Shown here: piece after piece, positions 24,546 through 36,575 of the stretch
Layout of the letters: each line of letters starts with the position of its first letter
How positions within the stretch are numbered: the first letter of the stretch is position 1
NCBI GenBank assembly: GCA_010094025.1
Contig: ML991776.1
Coordinates: 62,001 to 126,000, forward strand
DNA: 64,000 nucleotides
Direction: 5' to 3'
Origin: Viridothelium virens
Lineage: Eukaryota; Ascomycota; Dothideomycetes; Trypetheliales; Trypetheliaceae
Program-made: the position numbers and the translations under genes
Notes under the pieces: model-generated
The model's input: the letters and a program-made list of their open reading frames with translations, nothing else
Databases searched by the model: none
What the model was told of the DNA's origin: nothing

Positions 24546-25049
24546 GGCGATAGTTCACTCGGACCGAAGCAAAGGGTTCGCGAATTATGCAGTAGTCCGT
24601 AATTTGAGAATGACCGACTTCTACCGCGTGACTGAAGTAGGAAGGTTCAGAGGTGAAGAGCCGAAGGACGGCCGTGACGTTTGAAAATCAGTAGAAAGCG
24701 TCAGCATGCGATTGCTACGACCAGAGTTTCAGCTTGGTCTTTAGCTGGTTGTGAGGTCTAGTAGGAGCACAATGAAGACCACGAAGATAGCCCATCGCGA
24801 TCATAGCAGGTGATTCTGCCACCGCCTCCAGCGCCGCATGACGAACAGGTCTGGCCCGGGGTCAAGCTCAAGGTACTCCGTACCTCAGCAATAAGCATGT
24901 CTTCTCAATAGCAACTGCAAGAGCTCTCAACCGAATTAGCCATACCCTCTGGACAGAGCTTTCTGAACAAATTCTGTGGCTGTCTCTCAACCCTTAGTAC
25001 TGGCCCGCGTCAATGTCTCGCACCAGGTTGCCTCGGCATTTCCTACAAA
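24546..25049. promoter_or_regulatory. Shared divergent promoter RXT2-TRAPPC11
   Basis: A 504-bp gap between opposed start codons. It contains GGTAC-TCC-GTACC at 24872-24884, a short dyad also seen in other intergenic regions of the window. Function unknown. Confidence 0.4.
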
Positions 25050-28000
25050 ATGGATGACTATCCGGATTCCTATATCACCCATAATTATCCCTTGATTGTC
25101 CTGTCCGGCTTAGGTGAACGACTGGGGGATAAGGGTCAGGATGCAACCCATCGTCTACCGCACGGCGATGGAGCGACGATCCAGTCTGATTTGCCATTGG
25201 TAACTGGGGAACGAGCCGACGCGTTTCTCTACGACCTCATGGCTGCAAGTGGCAATTTAAAATCTGATGCTGGGAAAGTGGATTCAAATAGGGCGGGCCT
25301 CACCGGCTTTCAACTCGAGGCAGTTGGGAGGGTAGGTCTGGCTCACTGTTTCAAGTCGCTACGAATTAAAGGAGTAAAGCTTACTGGTAAAACAGAAATA
25401 CACCTTACCACCGCGCAAAGCAGCGCCGCCTCCGACGTCCCCTACAATGTCTCCTCATAATAGTCAATCAATTAATCACCCAACTAGTCGAGCCCTTCAT
25501 TCGCCGCTCTCGCCACTTTCCCCGGCATCCCCCATATATCCTGATGGAATCATGACCCCACTATGGTTGGAGAAACATCAGTACAATGTGCCTGCTGTGT
25601 TTGTTTCAGTTGTCACGTTCTCATCCGATCCAAGTCGTGATAGCCTCAACGACAATCAACTCAAAAATGAGATCAATAACGCGAAGAATGTACTGAGTAG
25701 GTCAGGCCATCGAACACGTTATGCTATCATTTTGATGAGCGAAAAGACTATCCTGGAAGCTCCAGAAATCGAGGAACGGCTTGCAATAATTAGAAGAGCG
25801 ACCGGACTTGACCCGAAAACTTGTCTGTTTTTCTTGCCTCCCAATACTTCCAGGGTGGAATTATCGGCCTTTAGTACAAGCATCCTTTCTACGTTACAAC
25901 CGGTTTGTGTTGAATACTATCGCGATCTGACAAAGCATGCGCGCAGGAAGAAAGGCCGTGGAGCTGTTCCACCGCCTACTGCGCCACCCACAAAGGGCAC
26001 TTCTCAAACGCTCTCGGCGCAGGGTTGGAGTGCACGATATGACTTCAAAGGTGGCATCTTCGCGGAATTTCGTCAAGAGATGGAAGCTGCGGGTCGCAAC
26101 TATACACAAGCACTGGAGACGTTGCTGGGCTCTGATGGCATATTTGAGAGCACTCATAGTTGGTCTGGGAGGTGGGATGAAGCTCGGCTACTGGCCGACG
26201 CTCTCGCTTTACGAATAATACGATGCTTTCTCTGGAACAGTCAAACCACGAGTGCAGTACAGTTCTGGATAAAGTATCGTGATAGCGTTAGGAGCGTACT
26301 CGATCGACGCGGAAAAGGAACTGCGACATACGGATGGCAAGTATGGATGGCTAGGTGGGCCAATGTTATGGCTGAGACTACGAAGGCATCCAGAGTGCAA
26401 AGCCTCAGTGCGCCAAGATCCCGTCCAGGCGTTGATGCAAATGTGACGCAAGAAGTCATGGTTTTTGCACCAGCTGAGAAACTCTTCCCCGTTGGTGAGC
26501 GATTACCGCCTTGGCATCTTCTTGCACACCCTGGTTACTGGCTTTGGCTATCTGCACGGCACACTACGAATCGAAGAAAATTGGCGGAGGAGATCCCAGA
26601 GGAAGATCGCACACCACCAGGCCAATCACCGGCGACAAAAGTTGCCAATAGGTCACAAACATACGACTATTATCTCTGTCCTGAACCTCATCTGGAGTTC
26701 AGTGTCGATCATGGTGCAAAGGTTCGGGAAGTCCTGAATGAATCTAGCAATGAATTTGTGGCGCGAGGTCAACATCGATTTGCGTCGCGGCTGGAACTCG
26801 ACCGCGCCAAAGAATTCATGAGAGTTAAGAAGTACCCCCAGGCACTTGAGGTACTCCAACCAGTGTGGCAAAGTATGGCCTGGAGAGCAGAAGGTTGGTG
26901 GCGACTGGCTTTTGAAGTGATTTGGGCTCTGTATGAATGTGCTATTGCCTCGAAAAATGTCATTCTCACTGTTGCTGCCAGTTGGGAGCTCTTGTGTAGT
27001 GGTGAGTTGTGTTCATTCGAAGTAGATCTTTTCACTGAACTGAGCTATGATAAAGTCTTTCCCTCCAAGCGCAGCCATACATATGATTTGGCCCGTTGTG
27101 TAGACACTATTCAGTCAGGAGCCGATGGGACACAAGAAAACCCCGTGGTTTCTTTGCAAGGGGAAAATGTGTGCTCATTTGGTGAGCATTTATTTCTGGC
27201 CAGGGGAGGCTGATCCACTGATAGAAGTTTTAGTTTCTGTGTCGTTCAACTTCGCCAATGCAGAGGGTCATGTAGGAGAGCCGGCCTTGACGCAGTGCAT
27301 AATCAGCTCCTCAGCCCACAAACACTCGTCTCCGGTCACTCTCAGCTCGATCACGATACAATTTGAAGGATCCCTCGAGCAAATGCGCATCAATCATCAT
27401 GGCCTCTCCGCCTCATCATCCAGGGGGAATAGTGAAGAATCTCATGTACAACATGTCACGTTGACGAGTGAGATTCAGCGAAATTCAGCACATATTCTTA
27501 GCGGCTCTGCAGACCTGACTTTACTCCCGGAACAGATCATCATCCTTGAATGTCCGATAGTCTACAGAGAAGCAGCTAATGTGCGTGCAGTCCGGGCAAC
27601 CGTCTCTATTGATGCTTCTGTCTTCGGTCTGAACTATTCGACACCGATTGTCTCCGGAGAGTCATCTGAAGACTGGTACATTGAGAGCGGAAATGGTGTG
27701 ACTAAGAGACATCTGCCCCTCGACGATCCAACGGCGATCACGATTTTCCCGAAACCACCAAAGATGGAAATTGCTTTCCCTAGCATCTCTAGCCAGTACT
27801 ACATTGGTGAAGCCATTCTTATGGAGATAGAGCTTATCAATAACGAGGAAGAAGAAGCTAATGTTGAGGCGAAACTCGTCATCCTAGATGCCTTGGGTCA
27901 GGAGCTTAGCTGTGACCTTGTTTTATCTTCTGTAGCAATCAAGGCTACTGAACAAGCGAGCGACGGAGTTGTTGAATCAGAGAAGGTTGTCCAGATCGGG

Positions 28001-29053
28001 CAGATGAATCCCTTGCAGAGACAGACGTTTGCAGTGTCATTCACTGCCCCGACCGAACCAACTTCCTTGTCTGTGCAAATTGCCTCGACGTATTTCTTAA
28101 CCAGTGACCCCGAAACCCCAGTGTCAAAAAACTTCTCTGCAAGCCTTGAAGTAAGCAACCCTCTGGAGGCAGATTACCAGGTTTCCACACACATTCATCC
28201 CGAGCCTTGGCCCGATTTCTTCTCCCTCGAAAAATCCATCGAACAGGTCTCCTCGGATACAAGCTCACTACCCCCTGAGCTTGATTCTGGAATAGCTCGT
28301 GCATGGCTGATCTCTGCCCGAGTAACATCGTCTGCGTCTGACGATTTGGTCATGAACGACGTAGCACTGTACTGCACGAAAACCTACAATCCTGCTCTCT
28401 ATACCATCATGGCCCGCAAACAGTCACATTCATCACGTCTCGTTCCTGCTCAACAGCATACCTATGAGTTCGAGCTTGTCGTACGGACTGTAGACCCTGA
28501 GGAGCGGCATCCAGCGACTCTTGATCTAGGCCTTGACGTTATCTGGCGACGCGCAGAGCCCGACAACGGGGTAGGAATTGTGGCAGACCACGAGGCCAGT
28601 AGCAACTCGAAGACCACAAAGATGCCAGTCACGACGTCACTTTTGCTTTCGCCTTTTATCATCACTACTCCGGAGCCTCGTGTAGTCTGCACTGCTTCTC
28701 GTTTCGGTGACGCCCCCAAGGATCACCCAGTAATACTCCTAAGTTACACGATTGAGAACCCAACCATGCACTTCCTCACCTTTTCCATGGCTATGGACGC
28801 CAGCGAAGATTTCGCTTTCAGCGGTTCGAAGAGCACAAACTTGAATCTCGTGCCGCTCAGTCGCCATACGGTACAATACCAAATCATGCCAGTTACCATG
28901 AAGGAGGACGGCTTGCAGTACACTGCGTTGAGACCTGATTTAAAGATTACGGATGTGTATTTTGGACAGGCCTTGAAGGTCGTCCCTGGAGAAGGGGTCT
29001 CTATGGACAAGGAGGGCATCTTCGTTGATTTCAGTGGGTCGGCGGATGCTTGA
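25050..29053 (+). CDS. TRAPPC11: TRAPP complex subunit 11 (Foie gras / Gryzun family)
   Basis: Subunit of the metazoan/fungal TRAPPIII-type tethering complex acting in ER-Golgi traffic and autophagy. Three exons (25050-25386, 25424-27181, 27228-29053) give about 1306 residues. The N terminus MDDYPDSYITHNYPLIVLSG is typical. A Pro/Ser-rich linker follows (LHSPLSPLSPASPIYPDGIM), then TPLWLEKHQYNVPAVFVS. The Foie-gras region is around residues 330-640 (GWSARYDFKGGIFAEFRQEM, RHTTNRRKLAEEIPEED, FASRLELDRAKEF). The C-terminal half is beta-rich and Gryzun-like, ending near residue 1306. Intron 1 is only 37 nt and its donor is the least sure border. Intron 2 (46 nt) is clear because it joins VCSF to VLVSVSFNFANAEGHVGEP. 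Confidence 0.9.
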
Positions 29054-29314
29054 GGTATGTTTGTGACCAGCATTTGGTTATAACACTGCAAAGTTCGAGG
29101 CTCTTTATAGAATGCAAATCCACATGATGGATGATTTAGCATTATCTACATATCTAGCTTCCGGCACCTGCAAAAAGCCTCGAAAGAATATCCACGATTC
29201 TGTTAGGTTACATGGGGTAGAACCATGGCTCAGATAGTTCTATCTATTCTTCCAAAGCATCCTAGCTATCGCGTTCCGTGTTCCACGATGGCTTTTCAAC
29301 TCCACAGTACTATT

Positions 29315-30708
29315 CTACATGTTACTCATTGCGGCTTCGGAGGCTCGCAAGCTCCCCACAACTGCAAAGCAGATAAGCGGCGAGAGTATATATGAAATCG
29401 TCAGGAATTTTGCAACACTCATCTTCTCCTTCTCATCACTTCCATTGACATCTGCCAAGGCCGCAAGCTTCAGCGCCGGAGGTCCGGTGGGCATCAACAT
29501 CATAGCGAACCACAAAATTGGGTCTTTATCAAGCGTACGCGTCTTTGTAGCCAGCATATAGATGAATGAAATGGATATTGCGGGCCAGAGCACAAGTCTC
29601 ACAAATGTGATCGTCACCATCGAAGCCCAGGGAGCGGTCCCGCTTTCTTCGCCTTTCCTCATTTTTGACATCGATTGCGACAACTTGACACCGACAACAA
29701 TCACTTGGAGGGCGGCAAAGAGATCTCCAATGTTTTTGATCGACGTCGTCAGCCATGCATTTAGATACCCGCCGTTTTGGGTGCTGTTGAAGAAGACCCG
29801 GTGAAGTGCGGGGACAAGACCAATGACCGCACCTATGACAGCACCGATGACGGGGGCGTTGACGAACTGATACATGAATGAAAGGACCGACTGAGCCCAG
29901 TTGGGGAGCCTGCGGAAGAACTCAGATTTCCGGCGGGAGGCTGCTTGAGCGGCATGATCTGATGCACGAATGACGCGGTTAAGGAGAAGCGACGTTTCTT
30001 CGTGTGGGCGCTCTTCTTCGTCATTTGAATTTCCGGCTTGTTCGACGTCGTTAGCTCCATCTGCGGCTGCTCCGTTTGGGACGTCGTTGTCGGGTTTGCT
30101 TTCGTCAGCTTGACGGTCCGGCGCATCCTCTTCATGGCCATTCAGCAGGGCGGGGCCGATAGCAAAGGTCAGAGAGTTTCCAATCATAGCATTTACGAGA
30201 AAGTATGATTTTGCTCGCTGAATGGCATCTGATGTTGAGTCGCTTGATGATATGAGACTAGAGAGAATACCGGTAGCATCGAGAGATTGGACAAGGAGCA
30301 ATGGAAGCGAGGTTGTATTATTAAATGCAATCGCTGGAGTCACCCAGTGAGGCATCTTGAACAATCTGACTAGTAGCAATCCAAGACCCATTGAGAGAAT
30401 ATTGTATAGAATGGACCATACTGCGGGCCTCATTAGCAGGTTCAACTTCGGTGAATCGGCGCTGTATCCTACCACCTACTTAGAATCGGGATGTACCTCA
30501 GCGCGGTCTCCAAGTGTAATTGCGAGCCCACGTTATGAATCAATAGAGCTGGGAGGAACAGTCGCACGCACGTCTTCGAAACTTCCTTTGTGGATGCTTC
30601 GGAGAGAAGTTTGGATTGCGCGGCGATGACGCCATAGGAGATGGTGAGCAGGATGGACAACGAGGCCTGAAGGGCACCCAAAAATGAAGTCACAATGCCG
30701 GAAGACAT
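29315..30708 (-). CDS. Auxin-efflux-carrier family (PIN-like) membrane transporter
   Basis: Two exons (30708-30480 and 30420-29315) encode 444 residues. The 59-nt intron splits an Ile codon and joins LRYIPIL to IWSILYNILSMGLGLLLVR. The N-terminal half has five hydrophobic spans (LGALQASLSILLTISYGVIA, KTCVRLFLPALLIHNVGSQL, TPAIAFNNTTSLPLLLVQSL and others). A charged, Asp/Glu-rich cytosolic loop of about 80 residues follows (from DAPDRQADESKP to ETSLLLN), then five spans starting VLSFMYQFVNAPVIGAVIGA. The two-bundle layout with a central loop matches PF03547 proteins such as the yeast ER-located Ecm3-type members. The substrate is unknown; auxin transport should not be assumed. Confidence 0.85.
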
Positions 30709-31216
30709 CGTGGAGTCAATTTAGATTTTCGGTAATGTTTGCATGGGGTTGATTTGGTGAAAAGATCTCCGTACCCAACGGTGGAGAGCAATGGCGGAAA
30801 TAGAAATCGAAAGGGCAAGGGGCCTTGTTGATACCTAGCCGCATCCTTACCCCATTACTGCTTAGAGTAATTATCATCGTTAATGTGAAACTGCCCTGCA
30901 CGCCAATTAACTTTGCGCACTGCGTACGGAGATAGAAATTCTCTTGACTCGATAGCGGTGCTTTTTCAAGTATTGCACTCCATCTGATCCACTGAAAATG
31001 ACCATTAATCGGCACATGCCGAGAGAATCTTTGGAGTTCATAATTACTGCATATTCCTCCTCTCGATCGCTAATCACTTCTTGGATAGCAAGCAACTCGT
31101 GCGCAGGAGAAAATTCTTCTACTTCTCTCTTTTCCGTGTTCATATGAGGACCAGCAAGCCTCTTCACTCATCGTCTGTGCTGCTTTCTGAGCGGACCTTG
31201 GTGGATCGTGCATAAT

Positions 31217-31237
31217 GACGACGACGACGACGACGAC
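31217..31237. repeat. (GAC)7 microsatellite
   Basis: Seven perfect GAC units in non-coding sequence. Confidence 0.95.
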
Positions 31238-32175
31238 CTTGACCAATGGAATTCTGGACCCTTACTTCCCCTCAGATCACCGGCTCTTGCCTTTGCTGTT
31301 TTCTGCAATGTCAGACTCCTCTATGCTTCCAGGGAGTTTCTAATGAAATAGATGGAGCACTGCATAGAAGGCAGACACAGTAAGCTTTAGTCTACGACAT
31401 TTCCACTTGGTATGGATCAAACCACAAGCGCTCGTAAAAGGGTCAAGATCGGGGACATGCTACCACTGCGTGAGGCATTCTTGTATGCCTCAAGCCATAT
31501 GTCAATACATCGTGCTTATCTGAGAAAACGATGTTGTTATCTCCTCGGCTAAAAGGCAGGTTTGACAAGGCTGACCAATGAGAGCGGAGTTCAGCTGTGG
31601 TCCCGGTCCATCGGAATGACAGACTGAGCTTCAGCCTTGCCAAGACGGCGTCTTATCTTTACCTAAGTCAAAGCGTGCAGCGCACAGGGCTTCTAATCGA
31701 TTCGGCTTGTTTGGTCTCAGTAGGTGCAGTCCCCAAAATCCGGAGTCCTGCTTGTATCAGAGTGGAAGATTTAGCGATTGGAGGGAAGGATCCCGGGAGG
31801 CCTCTGAGATTCGGATGGCATTGGAACTCATGGATCTGTAACAGAAGACAAGGCCAAACTCTACTCGCCAAGCCTTGATTCTGATCAGTTTCGACTTCTG
31901 TATATCGATATCGCCTCGACTGATGATAGTAGACAATCAGCGAAGAACGATGGCATGGTTCAGCGGATAGTCTCATGGGGAAGCCGTTGACTTGATACAT
32001 AGAGGCAAATTTCAGCTCAAGAATTCTCTGATTGAATAAGTCCGGAGTACTCTCTAAGGATCTCAGTTGTGTATGACACAACTAAGTGAAGTGTTCAATT
32101 CGGAATCTTTTCCGTTAACGTTTTGTCTGACGTCGAAGATGTCTTTCAGTCTCTTTAACCTAACATCACTTCAAT

Positions 32176-32205
32176 GGGACCGAGCTGGCTGGGACCGAGC
32201 TGGCT
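32176..32205. repeat. 15-bp perfect tandem duplication
   Basis: The 15-mer GGGACCGAGCTGGCT occurs twice, head to tail, in non-coding sequence. Confidence 0.9.
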
Positions 32206-32711
32206 GCCATCAAACGATCATGTTACAGAAGTTTTGACTTGGCCCTAAAAGCAGCCATTTTGTACTTAGAACCGAAACAAGAATATAATGGGCTAATTCC
32301 TTTCGTCTTACCAGGCGTCTCTAAGACACAACAGGAGCGGATTGTCAGATATGCCGCTGGTTTAAACCACGCGACTGAAATTCAACTGTTCTCTCTCTGT
32401 TGTCCCTAATTTTCAGAAGTGTAGGTCTATTAAGCTACAGAGATCTTAGCGAGTGGCTACATGATGAACAGTGTCAGGCCAGCACCTTTACGAATGACAA
32501 AGGGTTGGTTGTGGCAAGCTAGAAGGAAGCTCATCGCCGCGTTTATCTGAGTCCGTGACGGTACTTGTGGGAGCCGTCGGAGCTGCAACTAGTCCATCGG
32601 TCTTGCGAATGGAAAATTCTGATAAGACGGTGTACAGTTGTCGAATAAGAAAATGAAACTAGTATAAGCTGGTCCGAATATTGCGCGATCCTCCATGAGA
32701 AACAGCAAAAA

Positions 32712-33147
32712 TCAGGAGCCCGCATGTACCAATGCTCCCTGTTCACCCAAGTACGCTGTCTCTTTCCCTTGTGAGACATAGAGCGTTCTGAGTCCCCCAG
32801 TCATCATGTGAAGTTTATCGATGAGACCCTCGCCTTCGAGGTCGAGCGTGGCAAACAAGAGGTTGTTGTTACCACCCTCTGTCTTCAACTCCGCATTGCC
32901 TTCCTCGGGAGTCATGAAGAGTGTAACATGCCTTTGCCGGGGCTTTAAGGATATCTTTTGGAAGCCTCGACTTTCTGATGCATTCGTCAACTGGGTGGTG
33001 TCTGTGTGCTTTTGCGAAAGGAAACAACGAACCTGCAACTGTCTTCTCGTTACACACCTCCAACTTGACGCTCTCACAGTCATAGACGAAACATCGAGAC
33101 TTGAGCCAAGGGAAGCCATGATTTCTCCGTTTGTCGCGGCTAGCCAT
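32712..33147 (-). CDS. Small orphan-family protein, copy A
   Basis: I do not recognise the family by name. Exons 33147-33033 and 32974-32712 give 125 residues. The 58-nt intron is in phase 1, at the same site as in copies B and C of this window. Block 1, near residues 14-30, is WLKSRCFVYDCESVKLEV. Block 2, after the intron, is QKISLKPRQRHVTLF. Block 3 is LLFATLDLEGEGLIDKLHMM, then TGGLRTLYVSQGKE. No signal peptide or membrane span. It is probably a compact beta-rich domain, which is inference from alternating hydrophobic residues. Unlike B and C it has no patatin gene opposite its start. Confidence 0.66.
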
Positions 33148-34854
33148 AGAACAGGAGGATACGTTGTGGCCTCGGTAGATAGAAGAGATGAAAACAATAA
33201 GCTAGAGGATTTGTAGATGCAGTCTTACAGGCAGAGAATACGAAGAACTTCTACCTTCTATATGCCTCTAGGTCATGCGATATGGGTATCAAACTCCATT
33301 TAGTGTCTGCGCCATCCGCAAGGCGTGGTGTAAGCCTGATGTACAGGACTTCTAGATTTCCCAGCAAGTTCCAACAATAACAGTTTCAGACAATTTTATT
33401 GAGTAACACGCATGCCTTTCCGAGACAGGGCAGAGCCAGCTCCTGCCTCGTGCCAAGGGAGCATGTCATAGATACTGGGCGTTTCGTGTTGGTAGGCGAT
33501 GCGCCCTCGGTAGAAAAGTGTGCCTCGCCCCAAGGTATAAATGGCTGGCACAGCTACGATTGCAATAGAACGCAAAGATGATACCGCTTGAGGGCTATGC
33601 ATCTAGACTTCTCGTCAGAGGTTTACGCAGACAGCCACCTATGAAGGCGAAATCGCGGAGATGCCTACTGTGAGCAGTATGGCGTCGGCAAGATCAATTG
33701 GAAAAAGCCATTCTACAGTAATTCAAGATTATCAGGTTTGTCGCACAAGGCAAAAGATAGAGAGCGCCAGAGAAGGTAAATGGCGGAGCCACAATGGCTT
33801 CCTCCACAGCAAGGCGATCCAATCGCTCTTTTGGACACACCGAGTGCCGATAGCCGGCTTGCTCTAGACGAGATGAGGACAACCTAACAAAATCAGCCTG
33901 ATACAAGGCTTACAACGAACGGTGAGGACAGAGCCGCATATCGTATAGCAGATACGATAGGTGCGGACGGCCGCTAGTGCAGCAGCAACTTAGATCATAC
34001 CGTACAAGGGAGCCATCCTGAGACTTAGAACGAATAAATAACGGGGCTGTACACATGTGTCCCCAGTGTGAATCGACGGAAACAGCTGAAGCTGGCTCAG
34101 ATTGGCGTCAGTCTGACGGTCGACCGCATGCCTTCTTGTTGCAGCTGACTAGCAACCGGCCCGCGACCATGACACAGGATGAACGCCCGGTTACTCTAGA
34201 GTAGCGATCGGTTGTGTGATGTTGCTGCCTGCAACGCAGCAGCGACCTCTCTGCGATCTTATTGAATCTGCAAGCCAAGGGCGCGCGCAGGCAAGTTTGT
34301 CCTCATCCATACGAGCTCCAGTGCCCCGAGTGATCTCAGCCATGCGAGCTCGGGCAGTATGCAGCTGATAGTGATGCAGCTGAATGCACATCGAGAGAAT
34401 CATACATGGCGTCATCGGAAGATGCTTTTTCCGGTCTAGGCTCCGAATCGACATCCACCGGGCCACTCTACCGTATCGACTTTCCTTCTTGCTATTGTCC
34501 TGCAGGGTACGATGTGCGCCCCAGCGTCAAGATTCCATCATTACTTCTGCCGAATGTACTTTTTCTATACATCTGGTCCTTGAGCGCATTGACGTCCGCT
34601 CTGGCAAAGTGCGTACTCTAGAGTATCGTAAAATACTTTCCCGGAAGCCTCCGCTGACAGACTCTGTCCAATAAAACACATAAGACAGCAACAATAAGCA
34701 GGGTTGCGAACATAATGTCAGATACTGGTACAAAACCGAAGAGAAGAACTCCTAACAAGGATTGATACTAAACAGTAGGGATTACTACCCGCACTTTTGT
34801 AAAGAACTCGAGGGAACTGAAATGGCATAACGTTAGCGGAGGAAGCTGAGTATT
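33148..34854. other. Gene-poor region between small-family copies A and B
   Basis: About 1.7 kb of short frames on both strands, none with a recognisable domain. I looked for a patatin relic here, where one would be expected by analogy with the other pairs, and found none. Confidence 0.4.
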
Positions 34855-35389
34855 CTACTCGGGGCTGGATAGTGCGCAAGAGCTGGAATGTCTAGCTTCC
34901 TGCCATTTGCCAATATTGAATACATAGAGCGTCGTGAGCTTCCCCGCTAACATATGTAGTTTATCGAAAAGACCAGCGCCCTTGAGGTCGAGTGTGGCGA
35001 AGAGGACACGATTCTTGGCCTCCTTCGTCTCTTCTTCTGTCATTAATCTTGTCTCTCCCTCGTCGGTATTCCCATTTTCAGTTTCAGACTCGACGAAAAG
35101 CGCGACGTGTCTTTGTCGAGGTCTTAGCTGTATCTTCTGGTATCTTTGCTTCTCCTCGTGTCCTGACAGAACGAATCAGTACACTCGAGTGCAGAGTGAA
35201 ACGAATCCAACCTTCTATTTTTTCCTTTTTCATCACTTCTAATTCGACATTGCCGCAGTCGTAGACAAAGCATCTGGATTTCCAGGGAGGAGAAGGAGTT
35301 CTTCCCCGTTCCCGAAGATGTTGATGGGGAGCAACGTCTACATCTGAAATATCAGAATCTTGCGCAATCTTGCTTTGACCGCGATCCAT
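34855..35389 (-). CDS. Small orphan-family protein, copy B (divergent partner of patatin 1)
   Basis: Exons 35389-35212 and 35162-34855 give 161 residues, the longest copy. A 36-residue hydrophilic lead (MDRGQSKIAQDSDISDVDVA) precedes block 1, WKSRCFVYDCGNVELEV. The 49-nt intron is in phase 1 at the conserved site. Block 2 is YQKIQLRPRQRHVALFVESE. An acidic insert (ENGNTDEGETRLMTEEE) follows, then block 3, VLFATLDLKGAGLFDKLHML, and AGKLTTLYV. Function unknown. It lies head to head with the patatin-like gene at 36576, with about 1.19 kb between start codons, the same arrangement as copy C and patatin 2. Confidence 0.7.
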
Positions 35390-36575
35390 ATGGGATGAGC
35401 TTATATAAAGTGAGAACAGCGGCGAAGTCTGAACATTGGTTGACAAAAACTTGTGGAATATGACAAAACAAGGTACCAGCCCATAGCGTTGGCGATGTAT
35501 CAAATATATGCGCTGCATCGTGGAGCTGATATGCTGATCCCGAACACGGTGAACACCCTTCCGTGGCCTCTGTCACCTTGCCAGTTTGATCATGCTTAAT
35601 GCGGGTAGCTGTTGGCGCGTTTGCTCCCTGCGCGGCACCGTGCCGCTTGGCAATGCCATTGACCGTAGTTTTTGCCAAAACTAGCTAGGTACCGACGGCG
35701 GCTTCTCACGCGTATCTGTAGGACACAAGGCGCTACTGTTTGCTGCAAGAAACTCGACTCGGCAACCGCTCCCTTCGATTTATATCGTTCGAGAAGGACC
35801 GGATTGGATAATGAATGTCAGCTTTGTAGCAACTCCAGGCGCCGGCGTATCGGGCTCTCGATTTGTGGCCGCTTGGGTATGACTAGCATTAACTCCGGCT
35901 GATCGTTACCTACCACCTGGAACCAAACCCCCCTCCAGAGTGTCTTGTTCGATCGCATGATCTGTTTCTTTTTCCTTCTCAGTGTCGCTGCTCTTTTTCG
36001 GTGTCCAATAAAAATATGACTTCAATCCGCACTAAAATCTGTGAGTGCATAGAAGTTGATCGCAATTCTGCATCATATGAACAGATTAGCTATCATGTCT
36101 CCACTTCTAAAAGCCGCAAATGATCTTAAGCGTAGCAGAGTGCATGCTACCCTGCTCATTTCCAAGGATCGGTGAGGGGCTCTTCAGCTGGCGGACAGTA
36201 ATTTCGAGCAGCAATACTCCTTCCCGTCTGACTTTTTCTCGGTTTTCTTTTGTGTTCACTGCCTCCTTTGATTAAAACATCTTCAGCTCTCCCTTAGGCA
36301 GATAAGGCAACTGATGCACAATGGCTGCTCAATGCCTTGCAGCCTAAGATTGGTTGGGCTGGAAGCATGCATGATCTGGTGGATGGTACCCTCACCGCGT
36401 CTATCGAGCTAACATCGGCAATTCGTTGGCTATCAGTGACCCTCTTTACTTTAGGCTGGCCTATTCACGGCGCGCCTTTAGCTAATATGGACCTGTAGAA
36501 AAGCATTTGTCTGGACACACGTCCGGAAAGAAAGGACATCACCACAACTCAAACGTATATGGGTTATCACTCACT
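35390..36575. promoter_or_regulatory. Shared divergent region, small gene B - patatin 1
   Basis: About 1.19 kb between opposed start codons. No third gene is supported. I could not find by eye a motif shared with the equivalent region at 47913-49263. Confidence 0.4.

Larger units (their letters stand above)
30709..32711. other. Gene-poor intergenic region
   Basis: About 2 kb marking the left edge of the accessory block. It contains the transporter promoter, a (GAC)7 run and a 15-bp tandem duplication (listed separately). The longest frame (31668-32081, minus) has no domain and looks like chance. Confidence 0.45.

Noticed and set aside
31668-32081. 137-codon minus-strand frame in the gene-poor region
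   Set aside because: Composition looks random and no homologous pattern is visible.
30709-36575. Possible transposable element explaining the gene-poor stretch
   Set aside because: I found no terminal repeats, target-site duplications, or transposase or reverse-transcriptase motifs in any frame.
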